DNA of 64,000 nt from Epiperipatus broadwayi (GCA_028023455.1 JAQFVV010000021.1:1304001-1368000); one strand, 5' to 3'; positions 35,736 to 48,115 are shown, counted from the stretch's first letter. Notes: generated from the sequence alone by a model not told the origin. A program made the numbers and translations.

Positions 35736-36653
35736 CACCTGGATCTCGTTTTATGTGGTAGATAGGTTCCTCAGAAAATGCGCACAAAAGAAATCACACA
35801 AAAATAGACTTAACTTACCTTGAAAAATGGGGGATAGGTTCTGTAATTTTCAGAAATCACATAAAAGCAATGCAACAAGGAAAACTTACTTTAAAATTCA
35901 CATTAAAAAAATAAGGAAATAAAGTATGACTAATAAAAAATTTCAAATATTTGAAAAAAATTAATACAAGACAAACTTTTTTTTATTAACTACAGTATTT
36001 AATTTTACATTTTTCATATATATTTTAATCATTACCACTATTTGACAATATGTGTTCATTTGTGAATTGGTAAGAAATCAGATGTATTCATTTGTGAACT
36101 GGTAAGAAATCAGATTTGTGATGTCATGTACAACTAGCACCACTTTCAGTCTTGTGCTGTGTTAATGGTTTTCTGTTTCTATAGTAAAAAAAATGAGATT
36201 GCAATCAAAACAAAAATATTATACATTATCATTGGAAAGATTATTTTCAGTTTACAAAATCAATAAAATCTTCATTTTATAAATCTAAAAAAATATTTAT
36301 TTCTGTTATATCTAACAAAATATGTTTTAAAAGTTTAAATTTTTTAAATATTTATTGTGATATTTTTATAAGTAAATATAAATCTATTATTATTATTTAC
36401 TCATTAGTATAAGTAATTTATTTACATAGAAGTTAAGATTCTAAATACAGCTTCAGGCCATATTCATGTTAGCTGCTAATATAATGTTATATTTTTGAAA
36501 AAAAAAAGTATTTCAAGTCAAAATAAGTTATTAATAATTTAAATTTCTTGATATCCAATAAATATAGTGAAATATGAAAGATATTAAGAAGAAACATGAA
36601 TTGCATAACTTCAAAATCACATTAAAATAGTCTGCATAAAATGAGCCCAGGTG
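35736..36653. mobile_element. 918-bp terminal-inverted-repeat DNA transposon remnant
   Basis: The left terminus CACCTGGATCTCGTTTTATG and the right terminus CATAAAATGAGCCCAGGTG are inverted repeats (about 17 of 20 match), flanked on both sides by TGTA (35732-35735 and 36654-36657), a plausible 4-bp target duplication. Next to the left terminus, GATAGGTTCCTCAGAAAATG recalls the subterminal layout of pogo/Tigger-like elements, but the 4-bp duplication does not match their TA target. No transposase frame remains, so it is non-autonomous. Superfamily not assigned. Confidence 0.65.
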
Positions 36654-36666
36654 TGTATATATATAT

Positions 36667-39600
36667 TGTACCCTCCTCCCCCGTCGTACTCCATAGAAAA
36701 CAATCTCTATGTACTTAAATTCCGGGTTCTCTCTCTCTAGCTCAGTCTTAACAAAAATGAATGAAATTAATTTATTAAAAATGATTACTACCAGCTCTAA
36801 ACTTTAAAATATAAATACAGTTATATTATTAAAAATTTATTATTTTCATGAGACATGGAGCGACGACACGGGGAGCGAGACAGACTACATTGAGATATAT
36901 CCACATGATACTATCCCAATGGCATAAGAACACTATACTAAATAATCAACTTATGGTATTCTTATGACTTTCCAAGCTCTTTTATTCCGATTAAGATAAT
37001 AATCATATCTTATTATTCTTTGTAATATTAATCTAGCTCAATTAAATAATTTAAGTAAATAAATGAAATAAAATCAAATCAAATAAATAAATCTCAGGTT
37101 CATAAATTGCATTTAAACTGATTTAAATTACGGTAGTAAACTATGAGAAGGGAATTTTATATCATAAATTCACTACGTAACAACTAACAATAATAAATAT
37201 GGATAATGACAATAATAGTATAATGTAATCCTATTTCTTCTTAAATGAAATAAATATATAAATATTACGTTCGTGGTAGTATTTAATAATCTGACAATCA
37301 AAATACGTGTTATAATATTAGCATATAATTTATGTCAATATTGTGGCAACCAACTTATGACCAATAAAACGATATAATTATATTCCTTTAATTTTATCAT
37401 ACAAATAAATTTTCAAAAATTATTATAACACTTTTATGTTTATCTACTTTGTGCAAAATTATATGTCTGTTGCAATTATAAATGTGTATTACGATATCAT
37501 GCATTCTATGTGGAGAAATAATTAACTAGGACACGAAGCTTACAAATAAATTTACAACATAGTTTATTAATAATTATACAAATAACAATATTTACATTAT
37601 GTACATCGGATATCCCTACTTTCCTGTTACAAAATTACTTTACTAGTTTATCTCTTAACATTAAATTTCTACTTATTTTATTTTTAACTCTTATACAGTA
37701 TTATTATTACTAGATATCTGATTTTAGTTTAGCTTGTTACAAAAAATGTATCTATCAATAATTATCACTAATACTTTATATCTCTATTAATTTTAAAATT
37801 ATATTTTTACAAAATTTTACCTTCGTAGTAAAAATTATACAAAATCATAAAATTCTATTTTCTATTATTCGTATGGAATTCTATAGATTCAAAACCTTCT
37901 TTTACATTTTGATGTTCCGTTTTATTATTGACTATACAATAATTATTAATCCAATACTTATCCAAGCCTTTGCTTCGTATGGTAATTACACTCATTAACA
38001 TACCATGCACAAATACATATATCAGTTACACATTATTGAATCCTTTTTCAACCAACATGCAATCTCTATTTTTTAATATCATATAAAATATTAAAATTTT
38101 ATTATTACTTTAAAAACTTTGTTTTAGATTTTTCTTTTAAAATCTTATATTCATTTCAGAATTACTTTTAAAAACTATATCATATGATTCTTCATCTCTT
38201 TATGACATTTATACTTTCACTTTTAAAATAACAATTCTAAATCATTCTAGTAAATAAACTATTCTTACATAACGACAACCTAGCCTCATTTCTATTTTAT
38301 GTATCATTTCTATAAAAATATCTTTCTGACGATGTATATTCATGAAACAAGGATAGCGAAAATAGATGCGCAGGATCAAAACAACTAGAATATTATCCGT
38401 CATAAAACTTAACAATGATGGCACAGTGAATTTAAAGAACACCATAGAGGAGTGACTTTTATCTGTCTATTCACCTCTACTATAGGAGTGATGCTAAAGC
38501 TATTCCTTCAGCTTTATATAACATCAAAAAGTTTCAAAGATACATAAAAAAACACTGTCCAAAATATATGTGTTCAGTGATAGGACTTAGTTAGCTATAC
38601 TGAAATCACACAAAATACTATGATCCAATATTTGATTTTTCTTATTTCTTGGCAAAAAACATCATCTTGGTTTCCTTTACACCAGTACTACTAAGTCACT
38701 ATCCGATTTTATTTCTCTAGATTTATCTATGCAGTACATCGACAATTTTCTGTCTACATTTCTAACAATAATAAAATTCATTTTTAGTTCAAACTATACA
38801 GCTATTCTTAAGAAAATCTTTTACTACTTATCTCGTATATTTATAATATACCAACTATTTTAAAATTATCTGAATATTTTGCAAACATAAAAATTCAAAA
38901 GAATCACATAATTATTATGAGACTTATATTATGAATTATATTTTTAAAACAACTTTGCATGCACATTTAAAATTACTACTATCTCAAATATATGTTTTAA
39001 TGTTGGATAAAATGTGTACTTATAATTTAAAAACTTTCATACATCATTCTTCATTAATAGATGACCTAAAAAAAAAATACATTATGCATTATCAATAATA
39101 TCACAATTACCAAAACGATCTCTATCTTCTTGATCGTATTCTGAAGGTTTCACCATTCCATTACTTCTTGTAGATTTTTAAAATTTCCATACATACATTT
39201 TATTTTTATAATAATATTTCTATCATTCTATTAAGCTATTATATTTAAATCTAATTATTCTTAAATTCATGTTTATATGTTTCCCTAAGCTAATATAGAA
39301 TTTTTATATTTTAAATACAATCAAATAAAAATATTAAATTATATTTACGATACTGCTTTGTCGAACTTGCTTGAAAATTGTTCATCGTAAAGCTAAAAAA
39401 AAATATATACTTTATTTTTTTTCAGTCACTTAATGTTCTATAAAAAAAATAACTCTGTTTAATAATCTTCATCGACGATGATCCTTAGTTTTCTCAATAT
39501 TTTATACACTTATTAATTCTTGATATCTCCTTCAACATAGTCTGCTAGCTTTTTCCCGCGCGTCTGGTTTCCCCCGATGCATCTTGTAGATATTTTATTT

Positions 39601-41183
39601 AAAGATTTAGTAAATTTTTCCGTTTTCCATGGATCCATTTCTATTTAGTCATTTAATTATATATTTCTTTGATCAAACATTTTTTCCATTTAGTATATTA
39701 TAATATTTTTTCTGACTATATAAAGTTTTCCGTTCCTTTCCATAATACTTATAGCACTTTCATATTAGTCTTTAACTTCTTTCTTTATTCTAACATTCTG
39801 GAACTATAGTTTTAATAATGTTTCTCTTTAAAATTAAACACTTTTCTTCATCATTATTTTTCTTGGTACTAGAACGCATATTAAAATTTTGTTCATAGAG
39901 AAGTATAACTTAGTTTTAAAATAGCTTTATAAATTTGTCGTCATAAATTGTTCTTGACGATCAGCAGCTTCTTTTTCAGATTTTCCCATATCGTCCCAAT
40001 TGTATTCCTTTCAGTTATAAGATTAAGTTTCAGGTTGAGCACAACTAAAGTGGCATTAAGATGATTTCCAATTATTTTTCTTTCATCAATCACTTTAAAT
40101 ATTTCTTCTTGTATTTCCATGTTACTGTAGGCTTTCTGGTTAAATTTGAATAAAATTTCCTGGCAAGATCACTTATAAAATTAGAAATTCATGTCTTTGC
40201 AGTCAAAATATATTATATGTTACCGAATAACTTTTAGAATAATACGAAATTATAGATTTATATTACTTTCAGCTACGATGTTACCAGCTATCAAAAGTGT
40301 TACTTTCTCTTTCACTTTCACATTACTTCTCCCGCTCTGTATAATTCTTAGATTTTTGTCTGTTAATTTTACATCCTTTGATTGGTTAATATTTATTTTA
40401 GCGCGAACAATTTATTCATTTTATTTTGATAACAGAATGAATGTTTCAAAATTAAGAATTGATGACGTAATGTCTGGAATTATTTATACCAATATTTTAA
40501 ATTCAATTATAGTTTTATATAAAAAATCATCTAAGTTTTAAAATAATTATTAAAACAATATTTAATATTTATAACTTTCATTTTAATGATCGATGGCAAT
40601 TATATCTAGTTTTAAATTCACACAGTTTATTATTATTTTACCAAGAGTGTGCGTGAAGGTATTTAATATACGGTCACGTGTTTACTAACTTTATAAAATG
40701 ATTTTTTATTTACGTCTTGGTTTAAATTACCAAAACTGATATATTTTATAAAAAATTTAGAAAATAATTTTAAAATGTAGAACTAAATATAATTCTCACC
40801 ATCCCACAGTTTATTAATAAATTATACTCTATTAAATTTGATTATTTAAATATAATTATACACTACATATAGTATTTATTTAATTTATTAGTTTTAAAAT
40901 ATTATATTCAAATTATTAATCTACTTTTACTATCTATAGCTGTATTATTTTATATGGCCAGCTTTCACAACCATAAGCAATGATATGATTAAGCTTTATT
41001 TAATTGTTTTCTTTTAAAATAATTTATTACACTGTTACCTACCAGGTATTTTTAGCTTTAAATTGTACTATAAAATCTTATTCTCTTATTATTATTTATA
41101 TCTCTTACAAATATAACTTAAAATTTAAAATTTTTTAATAATTGACCTTTCTACCCTACCTATGACCTACAGACAAGGGCACA
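36667..41183. mobile_element. Candidate 4.5-kb giant solo LTR (TGTACCCT...AGGGCACA)
   Basis: The segment starts TGTACCCTCCTCCCCCGTCG and ends CAGACAAGGGCACA. The termini are an 8-bp inverted repeat with one mismatch, begin TG and end CA, and are flanked directly by ATAT on both sides (36663-36666, 41184-41187). The inside has no transposase or pol motif. It includes a hairpin TAAAGCTATTCCTTCAGCTTTA (about 38489-38510) followed by TATATAAC, a promoter-like feature. No internal repeat of the left end was found, so it does not look like a full element with two LTRs. The 116-codon frame 40191-40541 has no recognised domain. Confidence 0.35.
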
Positions 41184-41558
41184 ATATATATATATATATA
41201 TATGATGTTTTTTGAGTATTGCTTATACTTGAAAGGTCTACCTTTTCAGGGAAACCATTATTAGTGAATTTTTAGCTATTAAAATCTTGATGACTAATAT
41301 TTTAAACTGAAATACTTTTATTTATTGTATTAACAAGATTATATTTTGACATTTGAATTACTTATAGAGTTTATTTTCATCTATAATGAAGAAAATTTTA
41401 TTCATACAATTTGCAATATTTTATTTTTTCTCCCATATAAGTTTTCAAGGAATTCATACAAAATGATTTATTTTATTTGAATTGTTGTTAGACTCATAAG
41501 TTTGTGCATATTTTTACATTGATTGTGCAGAAGATGAATAGGTTTATGCCTTTAACAA

Positions 41559-41596
<38 letters not shown>

Positions 41597-41656
41597 CTTA
41601 AATAACAATTGTAATAATAATAATTGTTTATTGGTTTTCAATGATATATATATATA
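41184..41656. other. (AT)n flanks and unrecognised AT-rich sequence
   Basis: AT runs at 41184-41203 and about 41560-41595. Confidence 0.6.
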
Positions 41657-41999
41657 TAATAAAATAAATTCTACTAGAATATGTAAATAATTATCAACTG
41701 CTACAGTAATAAATTTTGGTTAAAAAATATTGATTAATTTGCTAAGTCGGGCTTTTGATGTGGTGTATCTTTGTCAAAATATGACTAAAGTGAATATTGG
41801 TAAGTAGTTTAATATACATTTATAGGAATGTAGATATATTAGTGTATTTGCTAATACTCACTTTAGTTGTGCTTTGACAAAGGTACACTATATCAAAAGC
41901 CTGACTTAGAAAAGCCATAAATATTGTTTTATATCAAAATTTATTACCAAAATAGTTGATAATTATCTACATACTCTTGCAGAGTTAATTTTATTACAT
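41657..41999. mobile_element. 343-bp palindromic element with about 140-bp arms
   Basis: Left ATGTAAATAATTATCAACTG, TAATAAATTTTGGTTAAAAA, GTCGGGCTTTTGATGTGGTG and TATCTTTGTCAAAATATGAC are mirrored on the right by GTGCTTTGACAAAGGTACAC, ATATCAAAAGCCTGAC, ATCAAAATTTATTACCA and AGTTGATAATTATCTACATA. The centre is about 50 bp. Both flanks are AT-rich. This is a MITE or fold-back. Confidence 0.8.
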
Positions 42000-42028
42000 A
42001 TTATCTATGACATTTATTAGAATTTATT

Positions 42029-42031
<3 letters not shown>

Positions 42032-42066
<35 letters not shown>

Positions 42067-42077
42067 TTGTGATATAT

Positions 42078-42118
<41 letters not shown>

Positions 42119-42135
42119 GATAATCACAAATTCTA
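42032..42135. repeat. Two (AT)n runs separated by a short palindrome
   Basis: (AT)n, then AGAATTTGTGATATATCACA, then (AT)n, then TTTGTGATAATCACAAATTCT. AGAATTTGTGAT and ATCACAAATTCT are inverted copies, so the whole block can fold back on itself. Confidence 0.8.
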
Positions 42136-42339
42136 TTTAAGTAATACATGAACTGCCTGCTAACTGCCTTCTCCAACAACTTTTTACAACAAAATGGCAT
42201 CTTACCATATTTTAAATCTTTTTATAAAGAATTGTCCAGACAACGGCCAACGAGCAATTTTAAATCAACTAAATAACTATTATTGTTATACTTATAATAA
42301 AAAAAATAGTCAGTAAGATGAAAGTTGATTTTAGGGCTG

Positions 42340-43140
42340 GAGTGAAAATTAAAGTACAGAAATATTATTCATTATCTGAATACTCTCTAGTCTAATGAAT
42401 GACTAATAAAAATTATTAATATACTTTCATTAAGTGATTTATATCAAAGTTGTGAAGGCAGTATGTTTGACGCTTATCAATTAAACTATAGTAATTTGCT
42501 ATATATAGAAAGAATAATGATAAAGACGTGTCAGAAATTGTGGTCTGGGCCAACTGACGAGTGCTGATTCAGCATAAAATGCACACCTTAAAAATCGTAG
42601 ATCTTTTTCACATATTTTGTCATACGTTTATGATTACATCCTTTTACAAGATATTAAAAGTGGATAGAAATCTGACCCTATTTTGCATGGCAGTGATGTA
42701 ATGAAAATTAAACTACAGAAATATTATTCTTTATTTAAATAATCTTTAGTCTAATGGATGACTAATAAAATTTATTAATATAATTATATCAAGTGGTTTG
42801 TGTCAAAATTGTAAGGGCAGTAAGTATGATATTTATTTATTAAACTGTAGTAATTGGCTATCTATATATACAGAACAATGATAAAGATATATGTATGATA
42901 TTGTGATTTGGACCAACTGATGATTGCTGGTTCAGCACAAATGTGTAGTTTGCAGATCATATTATTTTTTCCACATGTCTTTGGATATACGCTTATGATT
43001 ACACTTCTCCACACGATGTTAAAAGTGGATAGAAACCAGTCCCTATTTGTGTGAGAGTGGTGCAATGAAAATGGAACTACAGAAATATTACTCATTATTT
43101 GAATAATCTCTAATCTCATGAATGACTAATAAATATTATC
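42340..43140 (+). repeat. Tandem array, about 360-bp unit, 2.2 copies
   Basis: TGAAAATTAAAGTACAGAAAT recurs at 42343, 42702 and 43066 (spacings 359 and 364). Each unit continues with CTAATGxATGACTAATAAA, then GTGxxxxAxATTGTGAxGGCAG, and an F2-like CCAACTGAxGAxTGCTGxTTC-AGCA phrase. Units differ by roughly 10-15 percent by eye. The minus frame 42862-43119 lies inside a unit. Confidence 0.8.
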
Positions 43141-44085
43141 AAAAATCTTGTAAAATTTGGTGAGCAAAACGTTATCATGTGGACATCATACTCTATCCCT
43201 ATAGTTAACTAATTTGCCTTCAGATAGAGAATTTAGTATACACAATAAAAAACACAAAAGTTTAATAGGTAGGAAATTGCTTTAAAAATCCCCCCAAAAT
43301 ATGCATGGTATATATTTTTAACAAACAATAATAAACTATTGTTGATAAAGTGAAGATATACAAAAGAATGGCTTTTGCAATTTAACATGGAATGACTATA
43401 AATCTTGGTATTCTATTTGGAACAATCGCTAATAAGTTAATATTATAATTTTTTGTGTAATATAAAATAATATAATAAGTTTATAGATGAGATTCTGAAA
43501 AGATGTCCAAATATAATGATAAGATACCTGATTCCAAAGTTTTAATGATTCTTAATTTCTTGCTTCTCCCTTACAATTTATAAAAACAAGTTTAAATGTA
43601 TTTACGTATAAAATTGGATTTTTTTTTCATGTTATTTTCTTGATAATAATTATAAGAATTTATATAAAAAACAGTATAGAATTTAAATAAAACGTACACC
43701 ACTTAATATAAATTTCTTTCAACTGCTTTTTTTTTACTTTCCTTGAAGAAAATTAAATTTAAAACAATCAGAAATAAAAATCTAATCTCTTTTTTTTTGT
43801 TATTTAAGAAATTAATTATTCTTTTGCTTCAAAAAAGTCGGTAATGTAATTATTGGTTTATTCACTTATTTTATTTATATTGCCTAAAAAAATTGAATTG
43901 ATAGCGATGTTTTCGTTTTATTATTAAGCAAAAAATTTAATCATCATCAGGAAAAAAATCACTCACAATGAGTATTGCCCTTCCTACTCCAAGAATAAAT
44001 AATAATAATAATAATAATTACATTTATAATGAGGATACAAACTAATCTATGATCTACAAATATATTCGCATGTAGAATACACTCA
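43141..44085. other. AT-rich; short (TAA)n near 43999-44019
   Basis: No gene or larger repeat recognised. Confidence 0.5.
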
Positions 44086-44410
44086 TCATCACATGATCGT
44101 CATTTTCTATGCTTAACCAAGCTGTTAATGCAGTAACAACCTCTATACAGTAGTGCCACCTAGTGCAAACCTTAATAATCAATCAATGAATGCAAGAAGG
44201 TTTGCAGAAAATCCCTATCTACTCTCTATTCATCTAATATCACCATAACTAGTTTCTAGCATGTGGCTTTTATCAGTGAGAGCATTAAATCTGGGAGCAC
44301 TGCATCTAGATCTTAAGAACTAATGCAGCCTTTCAGCATATACCTTTTAACTATTTAGTTAACTATGAATCTATGAGCTTAACATTAAAACACAACAGTA
44401 TTTTCAATCC
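44086..44410 (-). mobile_element. F1 monomer, antisense, nearly full length
   Basis: The left (3') end is ATCATCACATGATCGTCATT, then CAGTAGTGCCACCTAGTGCA, TCCCTATCTACTCTCTATTC, GGCTTTTATCAGTGAGAGC, ACTGCATCTAGATCTTAAGA and TTTAGTTAACTATGAATCTA. It defines the monomer as about 320 bp, from GTTAACTA to the GTGATGT end. Confidence 0.75.
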
Positions 44411-45331
44411 AAGCCCATTCACTCATATAGTCATATTGATCTGAACTGAGTTCAGTGTCTACATATTTTTATGTCTTTGTTTTTTTTTTTTAAATCACAC
44501 CTTGATCCATAATTCTGTTTATTTGTCATTGTGTGTTGCTGTCTAAATTCCTCTGCAATGAATTTTTCTCCCTGAAGTACTTTAATAACATGCTTCATTA
44601 TAATGTGTATTTCATCCTTATATTTTTCCAAAGAAAGCAATGAATACTTCACTTCTTTAAAATGTCTTTGAGATAGTATTTATAAAGTAAGTGAAATCTT
44701 TCTGTATAAAGTTCACTGAAAAATACATTTTAGAAGATCTTGCACTATGAATTTACTTCACATGTTTAATCCAACAAATATTTAATATTACAATAATAAG
44801 CTTTATTGTATCACATTCAACTAGTTGAAAACATATTAATTGGAGTTCTTGACATTATATTTTTAGAAATTTTATGGAACAGTTTTAAATGAAATTTGTG
44901 TGATGTCTTTAGTTCATGTCTCACCTCCATGCAATAAATTACATAAAATAGCAATTATAATCACAACTAATTCAGTTGTTAGAAATTAAACCATAATGAG
45001 AAAATATCCTATTTTTGAATTTGTTAAAAGCATCCCCAACATATTGGATGTGCTTCATCTCAACATCTAGGCACATCTTTTTACTAAAAGTACTACCATG
45101 ATACTTAAATTGAATCATATTCTGAAATCAATAATTATCTAAGTTAAATGTTGCTATCTTTGATAGCAGTATGCTTTCAACTGCTCTTTTTTATTTGTTT
45201 TATTCACTATATATGTATGTTCTCTTTCCAAAAGTAGCTAAATATTATTGGTTACACAAGATATAGCATTTATCTATGTATACCTGTTATGTAATGGAAT
45301 TTATTAACATCCATTAGCTATAATAATGTAT
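44411..45331. other. Nothing recognised
   Basis: The 66-codon minus frame 44452-44652 (K, E and H rich, no motif) is unsupported. Confidence 0.45.
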
Positions 45332-46270
45332 TGTAACCGGCATGCCTCCGTTCTGTCTATATGGCCATTCTAGGTTGGTGTGCTATTAAGCATAATCAGA
45401 CGGATGCAACCAGCTACACAAAATATGTAGATAGAACGGATTAGTAAGAATAAATTATATTCAATTACTACCTTACCGGTTGAGTTTGACCTAATAAAAT
45501 ATCAAATCAAACTATATTTCCCAACCGATTGTTCTTCTTGATATAAAAATATAAAATGATTGACATAGCAAGTAATTACAGTAATGCAAATATTAAAAGA
45601 GGTTTATTTGTTATCTAACATAAAACATAATTTCTATAATTTTTAGACATATCAATAATAATAAATACATGCATAGAGTGATAGTATGAAATGGGTGTAA
45701 ATAAGTTTATTATAAATCTTCCGATCTGTTCAATTAAAGTTTATATGTATTAGAGTTATCTAAAGGGATAATTCGTATTCTTGATTCTCTTGGACTTATG
45801 ATTAAACTAGGAGTTTATAAATTAGCATGCTAATATACGATTACCTAGGTAAACGGTCCTGGCAATTGATTCAGTCACTTCTTCGAACCGCTCTACAAAA
45901 GAAGTCCGACGCCTTTTGTAGAGCGGTTCAAATCCGGATAGTTTCCTCGTAACGGTTTCCAAATGGCACAGAGGCGTAAGTAGGTGAGCAGGTGATTATC
46001 TTCATTTCGTTTGTGTTACAGGCTTGGGTATGGAGCAGCGTTTCGAACCGGCACTCGAAAGTATTTCTTCTACTCGATCGTCATTTCTTGGACTATAGCC
46101 TGGGTGGCAGTTAAAAGTTCGCTAGGAAAAATGGTTTTCCTTTTTATGAGAAAACTGGAATCACTTCTTTATTCCTACACCGCTCTACTCTTTCTGTTTT
46201 TAGTAAAAGAAACTCCCCTCCTTCCTTTGTCTTGTGGATCACGTTTTCACACCTACGGCCATCTTTGACC
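45332..46270. other. GC-richer island with inverted repeats and possible LTR-like start
   Basis: The island begins TGTAACCGGCATGCCTCCG (LTR-like 5' terminus; no matching 3' terminus found). TCCGTTCTGTCTATATG near 45347 is inverted near 45424-45440 as TATGTAGATAGAACGGA. CpG density is much higher than around it. An 85-codon frame (46011-46268) follows a TTTGTGTTACAG splice-acceptor-like site; it has hydrophobic stretches but no recognised family. The island could be a diverged LTR, promoter-proximal DNA, or an exon of an unknown gene. Confidence 0.4.
45885..45929. repeat. Perfect 17-bp stem-loop
   Basis: GAACCGCTCTACAAAAG and CTTTTGTAGAGCGGTTC are exact reverse complements separated by the 11-nt loop AAGTCCGACGC. 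This is the strongest short hairpin in the window and is GC-richer than its surroundings. Confidence 0.95.
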
Positions 46271-47285
46271 TTAAAATAATTTAATTACTCTCCCTTTCCT
46301 TTCATTTTTTTTTTACATTTATTCTTTCTATAATTAAACTTATTACATTTGTTTTGTTTATTTATTTCCCTTAACCATCACTCTATGAATTTCTCAGTAA
46401 TTATTTTCCTTCTTAGAAAAATGTTTTAGTATAACAAAATTCGACATTTATTTTATTTGACAACTCTCATTCATTCTGTCACTCCCATTTACTAGCTGAT
46501 AACGATCTTTAAATGTTATACCAAATTCTTCTACAACCACTAATTCTTATCTCTCAGCTGTCATCTTATCTAAAATCTTTCTTTTTTTCTTTTACTAACC
46601 TTTCCTTAATATTTGACCCAACTGAAAATACATATTATATTAAATATATGTGATCACCTCGTGCTATCACATTATATTACTATAAAATAATTATATCCCT
46701 TTAATCTAAGAGTATATATGATGTTAGTTAAGGAGCTTCTTATTGACAGATTAGGATTTGCTTATAAATCTTTTAGATACTTCTGAAAAAAATCCTTTCA
46801 AAAACATTATTTTTATTATAAATCAATAGTGTATGAATACATTTTTTCAGATCCCAGTATTTCAGTTGTCCACTATGATCATTTTCAAGATGATATTTAT
46901 ATATATTTGATACAAAACACATTTATATATGTCTAAAAATTGAAAACAGACAATAAAACACTATATCTCACCAACCCATATTGAAAATTAATTTTAGCTT
47001 GTAATTAATTTGCTTTGAAACTTATGATAATAGTATGATTTAATTTACAGGTGTGAAAACTTTTTGCACTCACAACTTTGACACTATTCTTTTCAGGTAA
47101 ATACATTAATGATTATTGCTAAGAATTTATTCAGGTAGGGATTAAATCTATTCATGAAACAAGTCCAAATATTTTTTTACTAAGTTAATTCACTAATTGG
47201 ATTATTAAAGAATCATTTAAATGAACTTGTAAATAATATCCCATTTTGTCGTAGCAATAACAATTCAATTTTATCTATTTTAGTC
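46271..47285. other. T-rich then AT-rich, nothing recognised
   Basis: 46270-46620 is pyrimidine-biased on the plus strand, similar to but less extreme than 5100-5660. Confidence 0.5.
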
Positions 47286-47297
47286 AAACAAATTAGC

Positions 47298-47570
47298 CAA
47301 TAAACATCACATGACCACCATCTCTTATGCTTGTGTTCAATTGTTGCTAAAACAGGCAAAACTCACTATACATATTAGATCCTAAGATCTAGATGCAGTG
47401 CTCTCAGATCCGAGGCTCCTCACTGACGAAGGCCACAAACCAGAAACTAGTCTGGGGATATTGGATGAGTAGGCACTAGATGGGGATTTTAAGCACTAGC
47501 CTTCTGGCATCCATTGATTACTCTAGCTTGTTGTGTGTGGCAATATGTAGAGTGAGTTTTGCCTGTTTTT
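47298..47570 (-). mobile_element. F1 inverted dimer, truncated, with 12-bp target duplication
   Basis: A short antisense piece (CATCACATGACCACCATCTC ... AAACAGGCAAAACTCACTAT) is joined to a sense arm (GATCTAGATGCAGTGCTCTC ... GCTCCTCACTGACGAAGGCC ... CATCCATTGATTACTC ... GAGTTTTGCCTGTTT). It is flanked by exact AAACAAATTAGC direct repeats (47286-47297 and 47571-47582). The left end is the complete F1 3' terminus in antisense, while the right end stops about 55 bp short. The insertion therefore reads as antisense with 5' truncation. Confidence 0.8.
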
Positions 47571-47582
47571 AAACAAATTAGC

Positions 47583-47939
47583 TTGGCGTTGGTATAACAA
47601 AAGGTGGGTATTTACATGTTCACTTAAAAGATTCTTTGGAATATAGGTAGTGAATTATCTTAGTAATATATTTGGGCAAATTTGTTCTGCGATTAGATTT
47701 ATATTGTTTGTGTTGCATATTTGAGAAGCTGGAAAATTATTTATGTGATCCTTAAAATCATTCGAAGCTAGAGATTATGTTATAATTCTTAGATCAGATT
47801 AAATGTTAAAATACAGTTAAAGATTAATTGATATGTCTTAATTAAACATAAATACATGAAATTGTGCATTTTCCCCTTCTTTTTCATATGTAATAACTGT
47901 TTTAAATGTAATTAAAACCCATTCCACTATTACAGTCTT
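47583..47939. other. Nothing recognised
   Basis: AT-rich. Confidence 0.5.
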
Positions 47940-48035
47940 GAAATATAATGTTAAAGACAGATGTATTGTATTCTGAAGTAGCACTCATTAGTTGGTCTAG
48001 GTCATAATCTCCCACTCATGTCTTTATTACTTTGT
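47940..48035 (-). mobile_element. F2 fragment
   Basis: GTAGCACTCATTAGTTGGTC followed by AGGTCATAATCTCCCACTCA matches the middle of the antisense F2 arm. Confidence 0.5.
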
Positions 48036-48044
48036 TCAATATGT

Positions 48045-48115
48045 ACAGACTGGTGCTGTTGTAGTGTTAGACTTGGACCTTTTATGAACTCCCAAACAAT
48101 TAAGCCATCCAATTA
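48045..48115 (+). mobile_element. SINE-A tail
   Basis: GGTGCTGTTGTAGTGTTAGACTT is followed by TTTTATGAACTCCCAAACAATTAAGCCA, the SINE-A 3' tail (compare 7401-7440). Frames 48018-48218 and 48187-48492 start in or next to this repeat and are not supported. Confidence 0.5.

Noticed and set aside
40191-40541. 116-codon frame with hydrophobic segments
   Set aside because: No domain, no start context, and it lies in AT-rich DNA of the candidate giant LTR; length is within chance for this composition.
46011-46268. 85-codon frame as a host exon
   Set aside because: An acceptor-like site precedes it, but there is no recognised protein and no matching donor or neighbouring exon; kept only as a possibility within the GC-richer island.
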